DNA from: Penelope pileata
Lineage: Eukaryota; Chordata; Aves; Galliformes; Cracidae
DNA: 64,000 bases
Assembly (NCBI GenBank): GCA_013396635.1
Contig: WBMW01005106.1
Coordinates: forward strand, 1,142,585 to 1,206,584
Direction of reading: 5' to 3'
Position numbers and translations under genes: made by a program. The notes under the pieces were generated by a model. That model was not told the origin of the DNA, made no database searches, and saw nothing but the letters and a program-made list of their open reading frames with translations. The first letter of the stretch is position 1. Each line of letters begins with the position of its first letter. This document shows, one piece after another, positions 24,011 to 37,410 of this stretch.

Positions 24011-25619
24011 TATTGCACTCATGTCCAGGCTGATGGATTAAAAGTGTGAGCTGAGTGAATTGAGGACACTGGATTGTAAGAGCCTGTTATTTGCAAGAAA
24101 TAAATCTTCAGAAATGGAACTGGGTTGTAACTTAAACTGCAGAGCAATCCTATCTGGTTTTCTGAACTAGAAACCACTGTCATTTTACTGAACGTAGGTT
24201 CTTGCAAATTCTAACTTTGATAATTCAAAGAGTGAACAATAACCAGAAAATATTATACCAAGTTGACATTTAGCTACAAAAAAAGATAAAGTTATTGCAT
24301 GGTGCAAAAGAAAGTGTGGAATCAAAGCTGTTTAATAAAATGCTTCCTTGATATTTTGAAACTTTGCAAAGCAAGGACAAGTTATACCAGAGAAATTCTT
24401 CTTAAAATATAAATATCTACATGTGATACACGTAAACATGTATACCTATTTATATAAATATAAAATCTTAATAGAAGAGCTCTTATACATTAGTGTCTGC
24501 AGTCTCAGATCTTTTTATGAATTTTATAGCATTTACTCTCTGTCCTGTCTGACCTAGCTGCATACAGAGACCTCCATTTGCCACGTTCTCCATTCTGTTG
24601 TATAACAAATTTTTAGTTCGGGTTTATTATGGAAAATTGTTTCAATTGTGCCTTGAGAGTGCACTCACAATTACCAGGGAGACGAGCTGCTCTCATTTCT
24701 ATCAAAAGAGTTTCTAATTTGATGGGCAGAGCTTAGTGAGGTGCAAAAAGCAGGGTCAAGTCACTGTGACACAATGCTGGGTTTGCTTTGCTATCGGCTG
24801 TGAAATCAGTGAAGACATTGCTTTACTTCCTATATTGTAGCCTCTTCATTTTGTATCTGTGTGTGTGCTCAACCTAAAAGTGGAGGATATATTCATCCAA
24901 CTTCTGATATAAATAATCCTCTTAAAAAGCACAGCTAGCAGTTTGCTCATCCAAGTGCTTTATTATGCATTTTCAGCTGGTGTTGCTTTAACTGAAGAAA
25001 CAGTGACAGCTGTAAGTGAATCCAAAGCATTATGCTCCCAAACTTCTTTAATTATTGCATTTCTGGAATAGAGAAAGCCATTTGCAGGTTATAGGATAGC
25101 AGCACTAGCTGGAGAGTCGGTTGTTACATTGCCTCAAAAGCAGAGTTGAAAGAGGGTTGCATTTTGAGCTTCATGCTGGTGCATTTTCCACGTAACTTCA
25201 TATCTTTATTCCGTGTCTCCTGCAATCCTTCAACCTGTCTATTTGTAAATTTGTGCCCGGAGAAAGCTCTCATGTGGCAAGCCAGGATTGGATAAATGTT
25301 ACTTGCATTTCCCTGATTGCAAACTCCCAGCATCTGGGATTTTCAGCTTTGAGTACAGTTTGTTTCATGCTGAGATTCATCTTTTTGGGGAAAGCAAAGG
25401 TCATCTCTTCTCCGGAGTTGCGACTGATTTGATTCTTTTTCTCGGGGAAGCGCTGGGAAGGGAATCCTTGCTGGAATGCATATTGATAAAGGCTGAGGAT
25501 TCTGGCTTCTTAGATAAGTAATTTTTTTTTCTCTTCTCTCCCCACAATGGCTATGTATTGCAGCAACTCACTGGCTTTTTACCAAATCAGGAGCTGCAGT
25601 ATTTTTCTTCCGATGGAAT
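24011..25619. other. Repeat-poor non-coding stretch
   Basis: No transposon or exon is recognised. The ORF at 25288-25521 (77 codons) lacks domain or splice support. It may be continuous with the candidate regulatory blocks on either side. Confidence 0.45.
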
Positions 25620-27720
25620 AATTTCAGCCCACTTCAGCTAGCATGACAATCTTATGTGATTGTTATGAGTAGGCGTTTACATCCTTTTACATGCTAATAC
25701 TGCCACACCTGCTAGTCCCCCTCATTTCCATTTCTCTCTTCTCCCCCCCACCTTTTTTTTTTTCTTCTTTTTTTTTTTTTTCATTTTAAAAACTAATTTC
25801 CCAGAGGAAGGGAAATCCTGAGATTCGCGATCAATGCTGCATCGTTGATTCATCAACAAAGAAGGGGATGGCTGAATGGGACACAGGTAGAGATTCAAGC
25901 AGGCTGCTTCTGACCAGCAAGAGAAAAGCTAGCTGTTGAGCAGCATATGTTGCCACTCCATGTGCTGTATTAGCTACTTGTTTTTAGCCTTCAGTAGGCT
26001 GCCACTACTGCAGCACTAAAGGAATGTGCCCTATTGTTAAAAATCCTGACTGCTTTACACCAATGATTTGCCACTGCAAAGTTGCATGCACCAACAACAC
26101 TTTGTCGTTGATGTTTGGATGCAAGGTAGGATGTGGTTAATGTATTTAAATGCATGCTGTAACTCCTTTGAATATCTGTGCTATTTAATTTCATGTCTGA
26201 CTAGAGATTTCAGTACAAATTGCAATACGTTGGCTATAAATTGGGGCTTACAGCCGATACATTGTAAATGTTAGAAAAAAAATCAGTGGGAGTAAAGGTT
26301 TCTTATTTCCCAGGATTGTACGAGTATAGATTTACATAGGAGAATCGAATGGATTATGAAGCATTTGTTTTAGACTAGATTGCATACTTAGCTAACAGTG
26401 CTAAGATTACTAAACCACCACGCTGCCGTTTGCCCAGCTTTATTGATTTTGATGTGTATACCGTTATTACAGAAATAAAGCTGGCAAGAATGAATATATT
26501 TTTTCCATTTCTATTACTGACACGGCTTTTAACTGTAATAGCAATACTAAAGTATGCAGCCCTGCACTTCTCTGTAAGAAATAAATAAAGTAAGCTCCTG
26601 AACCTGTTTTTAAGTCTATGGGAATATCTTTAAATAAGTGTTTTCTTTTAGGGACTGGACAGTCATTTAATTTCTCTTTTAAATACAAATCAAAAGGTGG
26701 CGCAGTCAGCCAGAGAAGTTTCATTTTTGGCTGTGTAATGCAATCCCACCCCAAATTTTTTAATAAGGATACTGGATAAGGCTGTATTTACCCCATATAC
26801 ATCCTGGTTTCACATTAGGATATAGTGAATGTTGTTTGCTATTTTACTGAGATAATTCAAAAGTGATGGCATGTTTTAAAAAGTTATTTTCTTTGGGTAA
26901 ACAAGTTTGGTTCTCGGATCGCTGGGTCAATCCTAATGATTGTACAAGGGGTTTGTAGTATTTTGTCCCGTTCTTTTTCCTTGATACTCTTAAAGAATAT
27001 GATATTAAACTGTTCCTATATGTTTAAAATAAGGTAAGAAAAGAGCACTTATATATAAAAATGATAGTGCTAGTAATATTTTTTAAATAATCTGGGTAAA
27101 TTTTTAATCCTCCAAGACGGCAATGCTACAAAAATGAAATTTTAGTTGTACAGTCCACAAACTAGAGAACACAGTGTAATTTTTGAGTTCTTATACGACA
27201 GACTAGTCTGAATAAAATGAAATAACTTTGGGAAATAGAATATAGATGACCCAATGCTCTCTAAACATAATTCAGCTAGAGGTTAATGACAGATCATCTA
27301 TTGCTTCCCGTAATACACTTAAACAGAAACTAGATTACAGTCAAACATTTACAATCTATTTGTCTACCTTTCCCCAAACTGCAGCCTGCCTACGTCTCTC
27401 GTTACTTGAGACTTGCCTGAACTAAAGTTTATTCTTTCTTGACTTCCATTTTAAATAGGTACAAATACGATCTTTTAGTGAAAGGGTTATAATTTAATTG
27501 CTGTGTCATGATGCCACTAGTAACATAAATATTATCAAGAGTTTAACAGTTTAAAAGCGTTTTTAATTTGCATCTTTTTCGTAAGAACAAATCATATTTC
27601 GTTGTTATTTTAACTTAAAAACATGAACCTCCTTGTTTTCAAGTATTAAATTATAATTAATAAAGGTGAGTTGTTAGTCAGGGGAAATTAAATGCAAGCC
27701 ACCCTTCTACAAAGGTAGGC
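25620..27720. promoter_or_regulatory. Candidate conserved non-coding block
   Basis: About 2.1 kb without any recognised transposon, apart from a pyrimidine tract at its start. It holds many TAATT/ATTA homeodomain-type words (for example AAATTATAATTAATAAAGG at 27648-27666), a CACACCTG E-box near 25706-25713 and a TTTAATTTGCAT near 27560-27571. No coding potential is seen (ORFs at 25991-26194 and 26467-26754, minus, have no domain). Conservation is inferred from texture only. Confidence 0.22.
25738..25786 (+). repeat. Pyrimidine-rich C/T tract
   Basis: Near-pure polypyrimidine: TCTTCTC, C8 with one interruption, then two T runs of about 11 and 14. Likely a simple repeat. Confidence 0.85.
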
Positions 27721-29300
27721 CAGTGGCCTGGGGACTGGTATCCAATTTGTATTCCTGCCTGTAAGCATGATTTTCAAAGGATGTTCTTTGATGCACTTAA
27801 GCTCTTTCATGAATTTCAGATCCTGTTAGGAATAAGCAGGAGAATAAAAATAATAAATTTCAAACTTCTTTTCCCCCTCTTTCTTTGGAGCTTCAGGCTC
27901 ATTAGGTTAGTCACAGCCAATGTTTTATCTTCTTGTGATGGTGTATGAACTGCTTCTCAGAGGAAAAGAGGTTGTGTGGGATAGTGATCATTTTCAGAAA
28001 GATGAGAAGAAGCATGAGTTGAGCTGAGTTATCCTGGGATGGCCCAACACATGTCAGATTAGTACTCTTTGATACCTCCAACTAGTACACAGAAGATTTC
28101 ATGTATACATCCCACTGCATCCCCTGCCTCACTTCAAGTATCCCTGTCTCATTCTTTTGTGTTCTGCAGCCTCTATCTGAAAACATAACTCTTTGGTTTG
28201 GACTCATAGGTTTATATTTCTTAATTTATAGATACAGAGCTACAAGCAAAACAGTTCCAAAAGAAAGGAGGATGTTTCTTTTAGGAAATATTTTAGTTAC
28301 ATGTCATGAAATCATGGATCTAAGCATGCTCATAATATTGTGACTTCTACTGTCACGTGGTTCTTGAACTTACGAAGGAGTATATGTAGGAATAACACTT
28401 TGTGTGGAAGAAGAGAACACAGGTGTTCAGAATAGGAATACAGTTTTAAAATGTAGATGGTGAAATAGACAATGAAGGAATTCATAGTTCAGGCAAATAT
28501 CTCCAAGTGAAAAAATAACCAGGTCAGGTTATTAACTAGCTCCTTTCTAAAGGACAGTGCATGTTACTGTGATAAATATTGCTCATAATCTTGAGATACA
28601 GTTTTTAATTTTAATTTTGTGCCAAATACAATCTTCTTTACCTATGGGCATAGAAGTTAGCGAGAGAAATGTACTACATGAAAACCATCACGCCCATTTT
28701 TATCTGTCCCCAATGTAATAATGTTTTACAGTCTGCTCACTCCCAACAGGTGGTGCCAGGGAGTTAATTTGGGGGAGCAGGAAGAGGGTGTGCATGTCTT
28801 ACTACACCATATGTTGCAAAGAAGGCAGTGGAGGAGTCTTAACTGTGCCTGCAGAAAGCTTTCCTTCTTGGCTCGATTTCTCAGACTTTGACCATTGACC
28901 TTGTCCTGGATCTTTGCTATCAATGATGCCCGGTTTCATGGTCCTTGACCTTCAAATTGCAAAGAATTCAGAGCAGTTTAATCTGAAAGGCAGGGTAGTA
29001 GCTGTCTGAAGCATCACTGCTGTACTCTAACATAGTTAAGCACTTTTCCATTTCTGGTAGGGAAGTACTAATGTTTCCTTCACAGAACTACAGAGATGAG
29101 GCAGAGAGTAGGTAAGCAAGTTTGAATACATGGCCCTTAAGTGCCAGCAGGTGTTCTGCAGAATTTTTTTGTTCATGATCTTGCAGGGCTGGGACATGAA
29201 ACTGTATCCCCTGAGTCCCAGTGTTGTTCCACAGCTACTGGACTGCTTTGTGTCTGTGGATTAAAGGAAGGCTCGTGTTTTGTTTTTTTGTTTTTCTTTT

Positions 29301-29316
29301 AAAAAAAAAAAAAAAA
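29301..29316 (+). repeat. A16 homopolymer after T-rich tract
   Basis: A (TTTTTG)-like T-rich tract (29276-29300) is followed directly by sixteen A residues and GAAAGAAAA, giving a potential local T/A foldback. Confidence 0.9.
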
Positions 29317-29768
29317 GAAAGAAAAATGTTCATTCACACATCTACATCCAGAGCTGTGCTAAGGTGTACATCAGACTCTCACTGAGGATGGTGAGATTTA
29401 AATGCAGTTAAATGTCTGTATGTGCTTACTCACTTTGCTGAATTAGGCCCTCATAGTTAATTCAGTGTTGCTCAAGAGTTATCTCCTGACTCTTAATATC
29501 CTGTTTGTTTTGCTCTTATTAGGAGTGCCAGGAAGATATTTCAGATTGACGAAGATGTTTCTTAAATTGCACTTCAATCATAACTGACGTTCACATGAAA
29601 GTGTTTTTGTCTTACCTCTCTATATTGAAAATAGTTATTGAAGAGATTCCATTTAAAGATGAGTGACCTCACTGTTTGTTGACCTTGACCAGATGTTTTG
29701 ATCAATTCTACATTCCTTCTGTCTAGATTTATTTTTCCATCTGTCCTAGCATTGTTGAAAAGTTATTT

Positions 29769-29782
29769 AAAAAAAAAAAAAA
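29769..29782 (+). repeat. A14 homopolymer
   Basis: Fourteen A residues with no flanking retroposon recognised. Confidence 0.9.
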
Positions 29783-32700
29783 GTGACAAAACATAACTCC
29801 CTCCCTTCCCTGCCTTCTTTCTTTCCTCTTAGTGCATCTATCACAACCATTTCTCTGGCACAATAGCTGGTTTTGGCATTTGTTTCCTAATCCTTTTCTA
29901 TTTTAGCTGAAACAACCAAATAATGACCTACTACACTATCCATGGTGAGAGTGGAAGTCAAACCACTTCTTTCTTCACCTGCCAAATCTTGTATGTGTTA
30001 GCAAAGCTGTTGCAAAAGGGAAGGTTTCATTAAAACAAATAGAAGAGGTATTACTGAATGTCTGGACATTCACATTTGTTTGGCTTACTATTAATATTGT
30101 GATCAAACTACTAGAAAACTGCTAGTTTTCTGTACCAGCACTGTTAGTCTCTTGCACAAACTCTGATCTGTCACTTAGTCCTTAATAGATAATAGCTTCT
30201 ACTTTGTCATAGTCTAGATCTGGTTTTTGAAAGAAACAGTCATTTTGGGTGACAAGAAAATATTTTCCTGATTAAGAATGATAAGCAGCAGGCCATGTGC
30301 AAAGCCTTGCATGCTTACGGCACTTGCTGCATCCCTGTGAGCTCAAGTGGAATTTCACGTTCTCAGGGACACTCTGAGGTGGTTTCTGAATGCATTTAGA
30401 TTAACGTTTTCATTTGAATTATAAATGAACATTCGAAGTGAATCTTCCAGTCCTACACATGTATCTTGCTTTGTTTCCTGTTACAGAGAAGGCATGGAGT
30501 GTAGACATGGGATTGCTTTTTGATGAAACTAAGCGGAAAGATGCAGTCCAAGAAAGCAACAAGTACTATGCAAAATCTTTTGGGCTTTCAGTTTATAAAA
30601 CCAGATTAGAAATATTTCAAAATAACACACACACAAAAAAATATGCAATATGGCTGCTTAATCCTTTTCATCAGCTCTTCACTCTGTGAATCTGTGCCTG
30701 CTGCTTGCTGATGTGGACATAACCTCTGACTCCACTCTTCTTTCTAGATGTATTTCTGTTCTGATTTTTTGGGGGCCAGAAATGAATGTATGCAAAAACA
30801 TAATATATTTATAGTTATCCTGGCTGCTGTGATCCACCTATAGAGACTGATATATTGTATAGGGCTCTGGAACTCTCTGAGTGTACTGCCTATTCATAGA
30901 CAATCAGCAGAGTAAGTCAGCTGGAACATTGCTGCCACTTGCTATGCATAACATTTGACAGTGGCACTGAGAAACCTACTTCCACATATTATTCTTGTTA
31001 GGCCACAGCAGTGTTAAAATAAAAGTGCTCAGCAATAGAAGAAGTTGCAGAAGAGAAGCAGGATTGCCACTGGCAAAAGGCTTTGAGTAAGATCAGTTGT
31101 GTCACAGAGTTTTGTACATTAGTGCACAGAGCTCAAGGCAGAGGGAGCACTCTTCTCTGGTGTAGCATCTATGCAAGCTAGACATGGGGTGTAAGCCTAA
31201 ACAATTTCATCCTGTTGTTTCTTTTTATTTTCTTTCCTCCAATTAGTCATTGCTTAACATCTCCGCTTTAACACTCTTACCTTAGGAATGGGAGCAAGCC
31301 CTCCCCAGGTGTTCCTACTCATCATCAATGTGTGGGGGGGAAAAAATAAACTTGACATTGAATTGAAAGGTGACCAGATTGATGTTTTCTGAGACCAAAG
31401 TAGCAAATTGCTTGGCCATGCCAGGAAGTCCTCCCACTATTAAGAACATAGTGGATCCTCCTCTCTGGGACTTCACCAGTGAAATGCTCCTCAGTGATTC
31501 AGAACATGAAGTACTCTGGTAGTGAGTAGACTATGACTTCCTACGTGCTCCTGAGTTCATCTTGAACGCTGTGGGTGCTGCAGAAGTCAATATTGCAGAA
31601 GACACAAGGATGGCAGAAGCCTAAGAAGAGGCAGGAGGCAGTACCAGGAAGATCCAGGTAGGAGAAGTGGAAGGATGAGGCAGAAAGGGCAGCCTAGAGA
31701 GGGACGTGGGGAGAAGGTAGTGAGCTAGGATTAAGGCAATGGTTCTGGGGGCACAAGCAGAAAAGAAAGAAACACCAGTGAGGTCTGGCTAGCTTGAAAA
31801 TGGGGAGAAAATAAAACAGATTATGAATTCTCTGAAATGAAAGTCCCATTTCCTCAATCAAGTAGGAGTTAACTCACAGGAAGGCAAACAGGCGTTGCTG
31901 TTTCATCCTTGTGTAGAGTGAGCTCACTTGGTAGCTGTCAGTTGTTGGCACTAGCCAATGTCTGGGAAGGCAATGCTCAGCCACATTCTAAAAGCATTAA
32001 GATCAGACGTTATAAATATTTGTGCTTGTTGAAAATTTCATCTTTTGCCACTGTCCTACTCGTGAGCTGCCTGTACATCATAATGGAGAGGAGTGGCTGG
32101 TGGGAGGTTCCCTTAGAAACTACTCCATAGCAAATATGCAGACAGTAGAAACTGAGAAGACAACACTGAAAGTTCTGTGTTCTTAATAAATATTTGGTTT
32201 TTGAAAAGTTTATGAACTGAAGGAAGCTGCCAATGCAAGCAGGAACTTCAATCCCTACACCATTTAAATCATGGGCATTTTTTCCATATTCTACCAGAAC
32301 ATCTGTTTCTGGAAGCTGTCAAGAGCTGGATACTGGACTGAAGCTCATGATGCTTTCTGTGCACTCTTGTCATCATAAGAAAAATATTTACTGGTAGCAC
32401 AGCCATGGCATCTAATTTTCATCACTGTAGATTTAGACTTAAAATTCACCTGAAGCTAAAGGGCGTTATGAATACCCTCTGTATTGTACCTTTGAATGTA
32501 TAGTCATGCTGGGAAATTGATTTCTTTTTTAAGCTCTTAATAGAGCAGAGTTGACTGTCATGATTACACAGGCACTGAAGCACTGGATTATAAATATGAC
32601 AATAAAGTATACCTGTGGAAAAAGTAGGACAGGAGGCATGTAGCTAAAGGTTACTGAGCATTAGGAAGGGGAAGTTCAGAGTGTGCTTAGGCATTCTATT

Positions 32701-34797
32701 TTTTCATATGTTTTTACTTTAAATTATACTTACTGGTAACATAAAGTGAGATTTTAAAATAGGAATATGTAAATACTGGAATAATTTGATGCACAGTTAT
32801 TTGAGCTGTTTGATTTTACAAATTAATTATTGATTGAGAGAATGTTAAATATAGACATTCATCTTACCTGTAAAAGATGTCATAAAAGAAAATGGTAACA
32901 AAGAAGTGTTGTATAAATAAATTTAAGTAATAATAGCAATAAAACTGAAAACTGTCGCTGAACAGTGTTCTCATGATCTTCGAAAAGTAGCTTTTATGTT
33001 TCCAATGTAGCTGTCAGAAATATTATTAAAATATAGGTATTTACCATTTTCACTTTTCTGATTATATTCCTTTCATCTTTAAGCATTTGATATAGCACTA
33101 GTAATCGTTAGGGACAGGATTTTTCAAGAGAGCCTACTTGAGTATTGTGTTGAATGCAATGGAAACCTGAGTGGGAAGAAAAATTCCTGATGAGGATTCC
33201 TGTGACTCCCTGTAGAAATTCATGATCTATAATCCCAGAAGATATTTCACAGAATTTATTAAGGCGTTTTGGGCCATGCTTTTGAGTCACTCAGCTCTTA
33301 TGTGTAGAGTACTATTATGAATCCTGAGGGTAGGAATGGCCCTCCTTGAATCCCAAGTTTCATTTGGCCAGAAAATGGACTTTCTAGTTCTGGTAAAATG
33401 TCTGACTCTTAGTTAAATTGAAACTTTTGTTTTTCAATTCTTTTTTTTTCTCTTTCAATTTTCCCTCAAACAGACATTTCTGAAACCTTGATTCTGAAAA
33501 TCCTGACACATCACTTTAGGGAAATTTCCTTTAGGAGATGCTTACAGCTGTTCAGTGCAATTAAGATGGAATATGCCAAATACAAATTTTCAGAAAGATA
33601 TAAGCTGGTGTCAGCACTGAAGTCCACATAATGAATCACCTGGAGGCTCTGTAGCTGTGGTAAGTGTGGCAAAGAGCCTGAGTCAACAGGTGCCTGCAGA
33701 AAACATTGTAGATGCACATGTCAGTTGCTTTGAAAGAAGTGAGCTCATCCCCTAAGGAAATAGATCTGTAACTACAGATTCCAGGCCAGCTGCAAGATTT
33801 TTGGGGATATATCTAGATAACTAAGTAAAAGAGAGAGTAGATAGTTCTGGTCCTTGGCAGTGTTTTGGGTTGCTATTATGCTTTTATCGGGACAATATGT
33901 TTTCATAAGAAAATTTGGTGATGCATTTTGAAGTATGTATTCCCTCCCAGAACAATCAAAGCTCAGGGGAAGAGGAGGAGAGTAGAGGAGGGAGAAAAAG
34001 TGACCTAGAAAATATACTTGAGGATCTAATTTTCTGTGTTTATATGCATTGCAGACAACCCTGTTGCACCTTCTCCTGCGAAGCCCTGGTATTTTGCGCT
34101 CTAATACATGCATCAATCTCCACACAAATTTCAGGCATGCAGCTCTTAAATTTTACAGCATTGAGGGCATGTCTTTCCAGTGTCTTGAAGTCTGTAGCTT
34201 TGAAAGATGTTGGGAGGTAGCAAAGACAGGGAAGTGAGATTTTGTGAGATAGTTCTTCAGAAGACTGGAAGATCTGGCTGTGAAGAGGGAGCTTTTGTAT
34301 TAAAAGTATCGTTGTTATGGCGTTCCTGATCTTCACACTTGCTTCTTGAGGTCAGGTACAACTGCTGGCACAGAGGAGTGCTGGGAGTTGAACCTTCAGC
34401 TGGAGTTGGCTTCCTGAAAGTGTTGATTTGCTGTCTTCAATTGCCTGATGTGTACATACCTGATGCATAAATCTCTTTCTGGTGCTGGAGTGTGGTACCT
34501 TTTCACAGAGCATTAGCAACTGCTACTTCCCTGTGTGATTGGAATAAAAATGTTCAGTGTGCAATGGAGCTGCTCTCAAGCTAATCCACATTCTTTGTGC
34601 AAGTACCATATATCTCCTGGCTATTTGTATTCACCGGGAGAGACACTGTAGGGCTCCAAGGGTTAACAAAGTTTCTGTTAGTAAACAAGAATTAGTTCTG
34701 TAGTCTGATGATATTTCTTCTACCATCTTCAGTTTATTCATAAAAAGAACTTAGATAGGATAGGGTCAACTCATGTTATGAGAATGTGTACAAAGTA

Positions 34798-34860
34798 ATC
34801 ACAGAATCATAGAAATGTTGATTGGAAAGGACCTCTATAAGTCACCTCATCCAAATTTCA
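34798..34860 (-). mobile_element. CR1 LINE, about 60-base 3' tail
   Basis: ATCACAGAATCATAGAAATG followed by TTGGAAAGGACCTCTATAAG is the reverse complement of a CR1 3' end (GAGGTCCTTTCCAA..ATTCTGTGAT). Only the last ~60 bases are recognisable. Confidence 0.75.
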
Positions 34861-35214
34861 CTGAAAGGGGGAGGAATGCAGAGTCATTTAGCATGCAACC
34901 ATACACCTCACTTTGCAGAAGAAACGGTGTGGGTTTTAGCAGTTCTAAGTGAAATATTGCTTCAGCTAAAACAGAAGGAATTTCAGGAAGCATAATCCAG
35001 TGTTTAAAACAAGGGAAAGGAGGTTAAATGCTCTAACCTCTATTCCTGTATTGATTCCAAAGAATATTTACAGAGAATCAGTGTAACCCCTTTTGATAAA
35101 ATTTGGAGTGTTCCTAGGAGCTAGGATTGTGGGGTCCACTGTTACAGGAGCTAGTTTTTCTCCTTTTCTGGGTTAGTTTATATATTAGTGAAACAGAAAG
35201 AAAAGCTCTGGCAG

Positions 35215-35297
35215 AGTTTGTGAGACTTTAAGGTCAATGTCATCAAAAGTACTTAGGTACCAGACCCTATTGCTTTTGATGGAAATTAAGCTTCTTC
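35215..35297. repeat. Ancient amniote repeat fragment
   Basis: ATCAAAAGTACTTAGGTACC then CCTATTGCTTTTGATGG and AATTAAG match the TAGGTGCCTAA..CCCATTGATTTCAATGGG layout of an old amniote repeat. Third example in the window (others at 5905 and 14570). Confidence 0.4.
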
Positions 35298-37410
35298 CAG
35301 GATCTGTCCTTGAAGCATTTCTTTTCCTTCAGTGCTTCCTTTGTTGAGTCCTACATCTTATCTCTCTTCTTTGCTTTTCTTCTCAAATATATATATTTTC
35401 TTGCTTTTGTGTTGCTGGATCTCACTTAGAATTCACTGTTAGACTCCAGGTCAGTGGATGTGGTTGGGAAGGAGAATTTAGTTTACAAAGTGCTTCTGGA
35501 GTAAATGGTGAACAAGAATAGAGAGTAGTGTGCATACCCTCTCATGTATATGTGCATCCATGTGAGCAGGGTACTAAGCTCTGCACTTACCTGCTACATT
35601 AGCAATACTCCCACTCCTAAATTCTCAAAATTTGGTGACTGTAGGCCCTGGATGAGATGGTGAGTGGGAGAAGAGGAATGTCTGTTTAAGGCTGTAAAGA
35701 TGCATTTGAAAGTGTCAAAAAGTTTGTTACAGAGGTCCATTTCCCTTATATAGAACATGTAAGTTGACAAGTCCCTGAGGTTTTTTATACAAGAGTGAGA
35801 AGTAAAACAGGACTTTGGACGAATGGTACAACAAATAACGACACAATTTGTTGTCAAAAGCATCCTGCCAATGTATTTAAAACATCTTTGTTAAGATTTT
35901 ATCTTCTTGAATTAAGAGCTAGTAAAATTAAAATAATCCAAGAAAGGGAAAGGTGCAGTTTTCACTTTGAATCTCCGACATTATTCCCTTAGTTAAATGA
36001 TGAGAAACATGTTGTGGTGAGATATCTCCATGTTAGTGTTTCTAAATTTGGCTAAACTGCAGAAATGATTGATGTAAATATCAAGGCATTTAATGAGATG
36101 CCTATTCTTTGGTGTATTTTAGCTTCAAGATTTAAGGTCAGGGCTTTTTATTGAAATGTTTGTGTACAGAGTTTGCACAGACCTCAATCAGGGTCAGTAC
36201 TTAAAGAACCGTGGCTTTTCACTCCAATATGGCTATGTTGTGTGAAAATATTATTGCTTCCATTTAAAAGGGCGCAAGATTGCCTTATCTTGCTTTTTCT
36301 ATCATGCTTAGATTAACAAGACAAAAGCTTCAGAAATTAGTATAAATTGTGTGCAACACTAAATTTGGTTTGTTTGTTTTTCTTGGTTCTGGCGCAAAAT
36401 TTTCCAAAGGGGACTAAAGTAGTCATGTATGAGATTGCTTTCTTGAGTATGATACAAAGCATGCAAAAAATGATAACTTAAACACAGCATTTCTTTGGTA
36501 TTCTTTAGCTATTACATTGCTATTTTCTGTATGTGAATAAAAGTCTCAATAATCTTTGTTCATGAACTACAAGCCAAAATTCATTTTCTTGGCATGATGA
36601 ATATAAAATTATTTTTGTGTTGGTTTGTTTTTCATGCAAAAAGACTAGTGTGTACTGCAAAGAATGGGGAAATAATGTAGCTGTAACAGGACGAAAGAGA
36701 AGGAGCTGAAAACCAGAAAGAGCTGAATAGTTTTGGAACTTGTTACTCTGAAAACTGCATTTTCTCTGTAAAGCTTTAAAAATGAAGTGAATTTCCCCTC
36801 TTCATAACAATGTTCTTGAGCCGACAGTATATAAGCATAGCAGTTCTGTATATGACACATGCCATTATAATGAGGTTTAAAGTTATAACACCATCCCCAA
36901 AAGAGTAACACCTTGAAGGCATCCACCATACTTACAGGTTAGCAATTGATATCCCAAAAGAAGAGCAAAGCACTTTATTTTTTCTCAGTTTGTTATCACT
37001 AAACAGGAAAAGTTATACATGTGAGCAACCAGTCTTCTAGTGGTGGTTGCCTTCTGGTTGTGTTTGCTGCCACATACAGCTGTTCTTATTGCATTTTTGA
37101 CTGTGAATTGCCTGCTGGTCTTGTATGCAGAGTTGAAACAGACTACTGTTTAGCATCTTACCACTGAGCTCCTGCTAAGGGGAGGGCAGACTGTGTGCAG
37201 ACATGACAACTTGTTGGTGTTCCCATCTCCTAAACATGCTGTTGTGCTCAGGGGCTGCCCACAGATATCAGTTTCAGGTACAATCCCACAATAGAAAGCA
37301 CATTTTAGAATAAATGAAGTTGGAAAAAGTGACAAGCGAAAAATACGCTGAGTTTTTAAAGCAGTTCCATAACTGTTACTCAAAACAGTTTCTTTTGTCT
37401 GAATATTTAC
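35298..37410. other. Non-coding stretch without recognised gene
   Basis: About 2.1 kb. ORFs at 35594-35863, 36645-36929 and 37150-37383 (all minus) have no recognised domain. No repeat family seen. Confidence 0.5.

Larger units (their letters stand above)
27721..34797. other. 7 kb non-coding stretch without recognised gene
   Basis: No transposon of any recognised family and no convincing exon in 7 kb. Simple tracts are T/A-rich at 29281-29316 (A16 at 29301-29316) and A14 at 29769-29782. ORFs at 33772-34125 and 34040-34336 (minus) overlap plus-strand ORFs at 33915-34220 and lack domains. Repeat paucity here, compared with the flanks, is notable. Confidence 0.5.

Noticed and set aside
30110..30130. 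Small hairpin AGAAAACT-GCT-AGTTTTCT
   Set aside because: Eight-base AT-rich arms are expected by chance in 64 kb; no miRNA-length stem.
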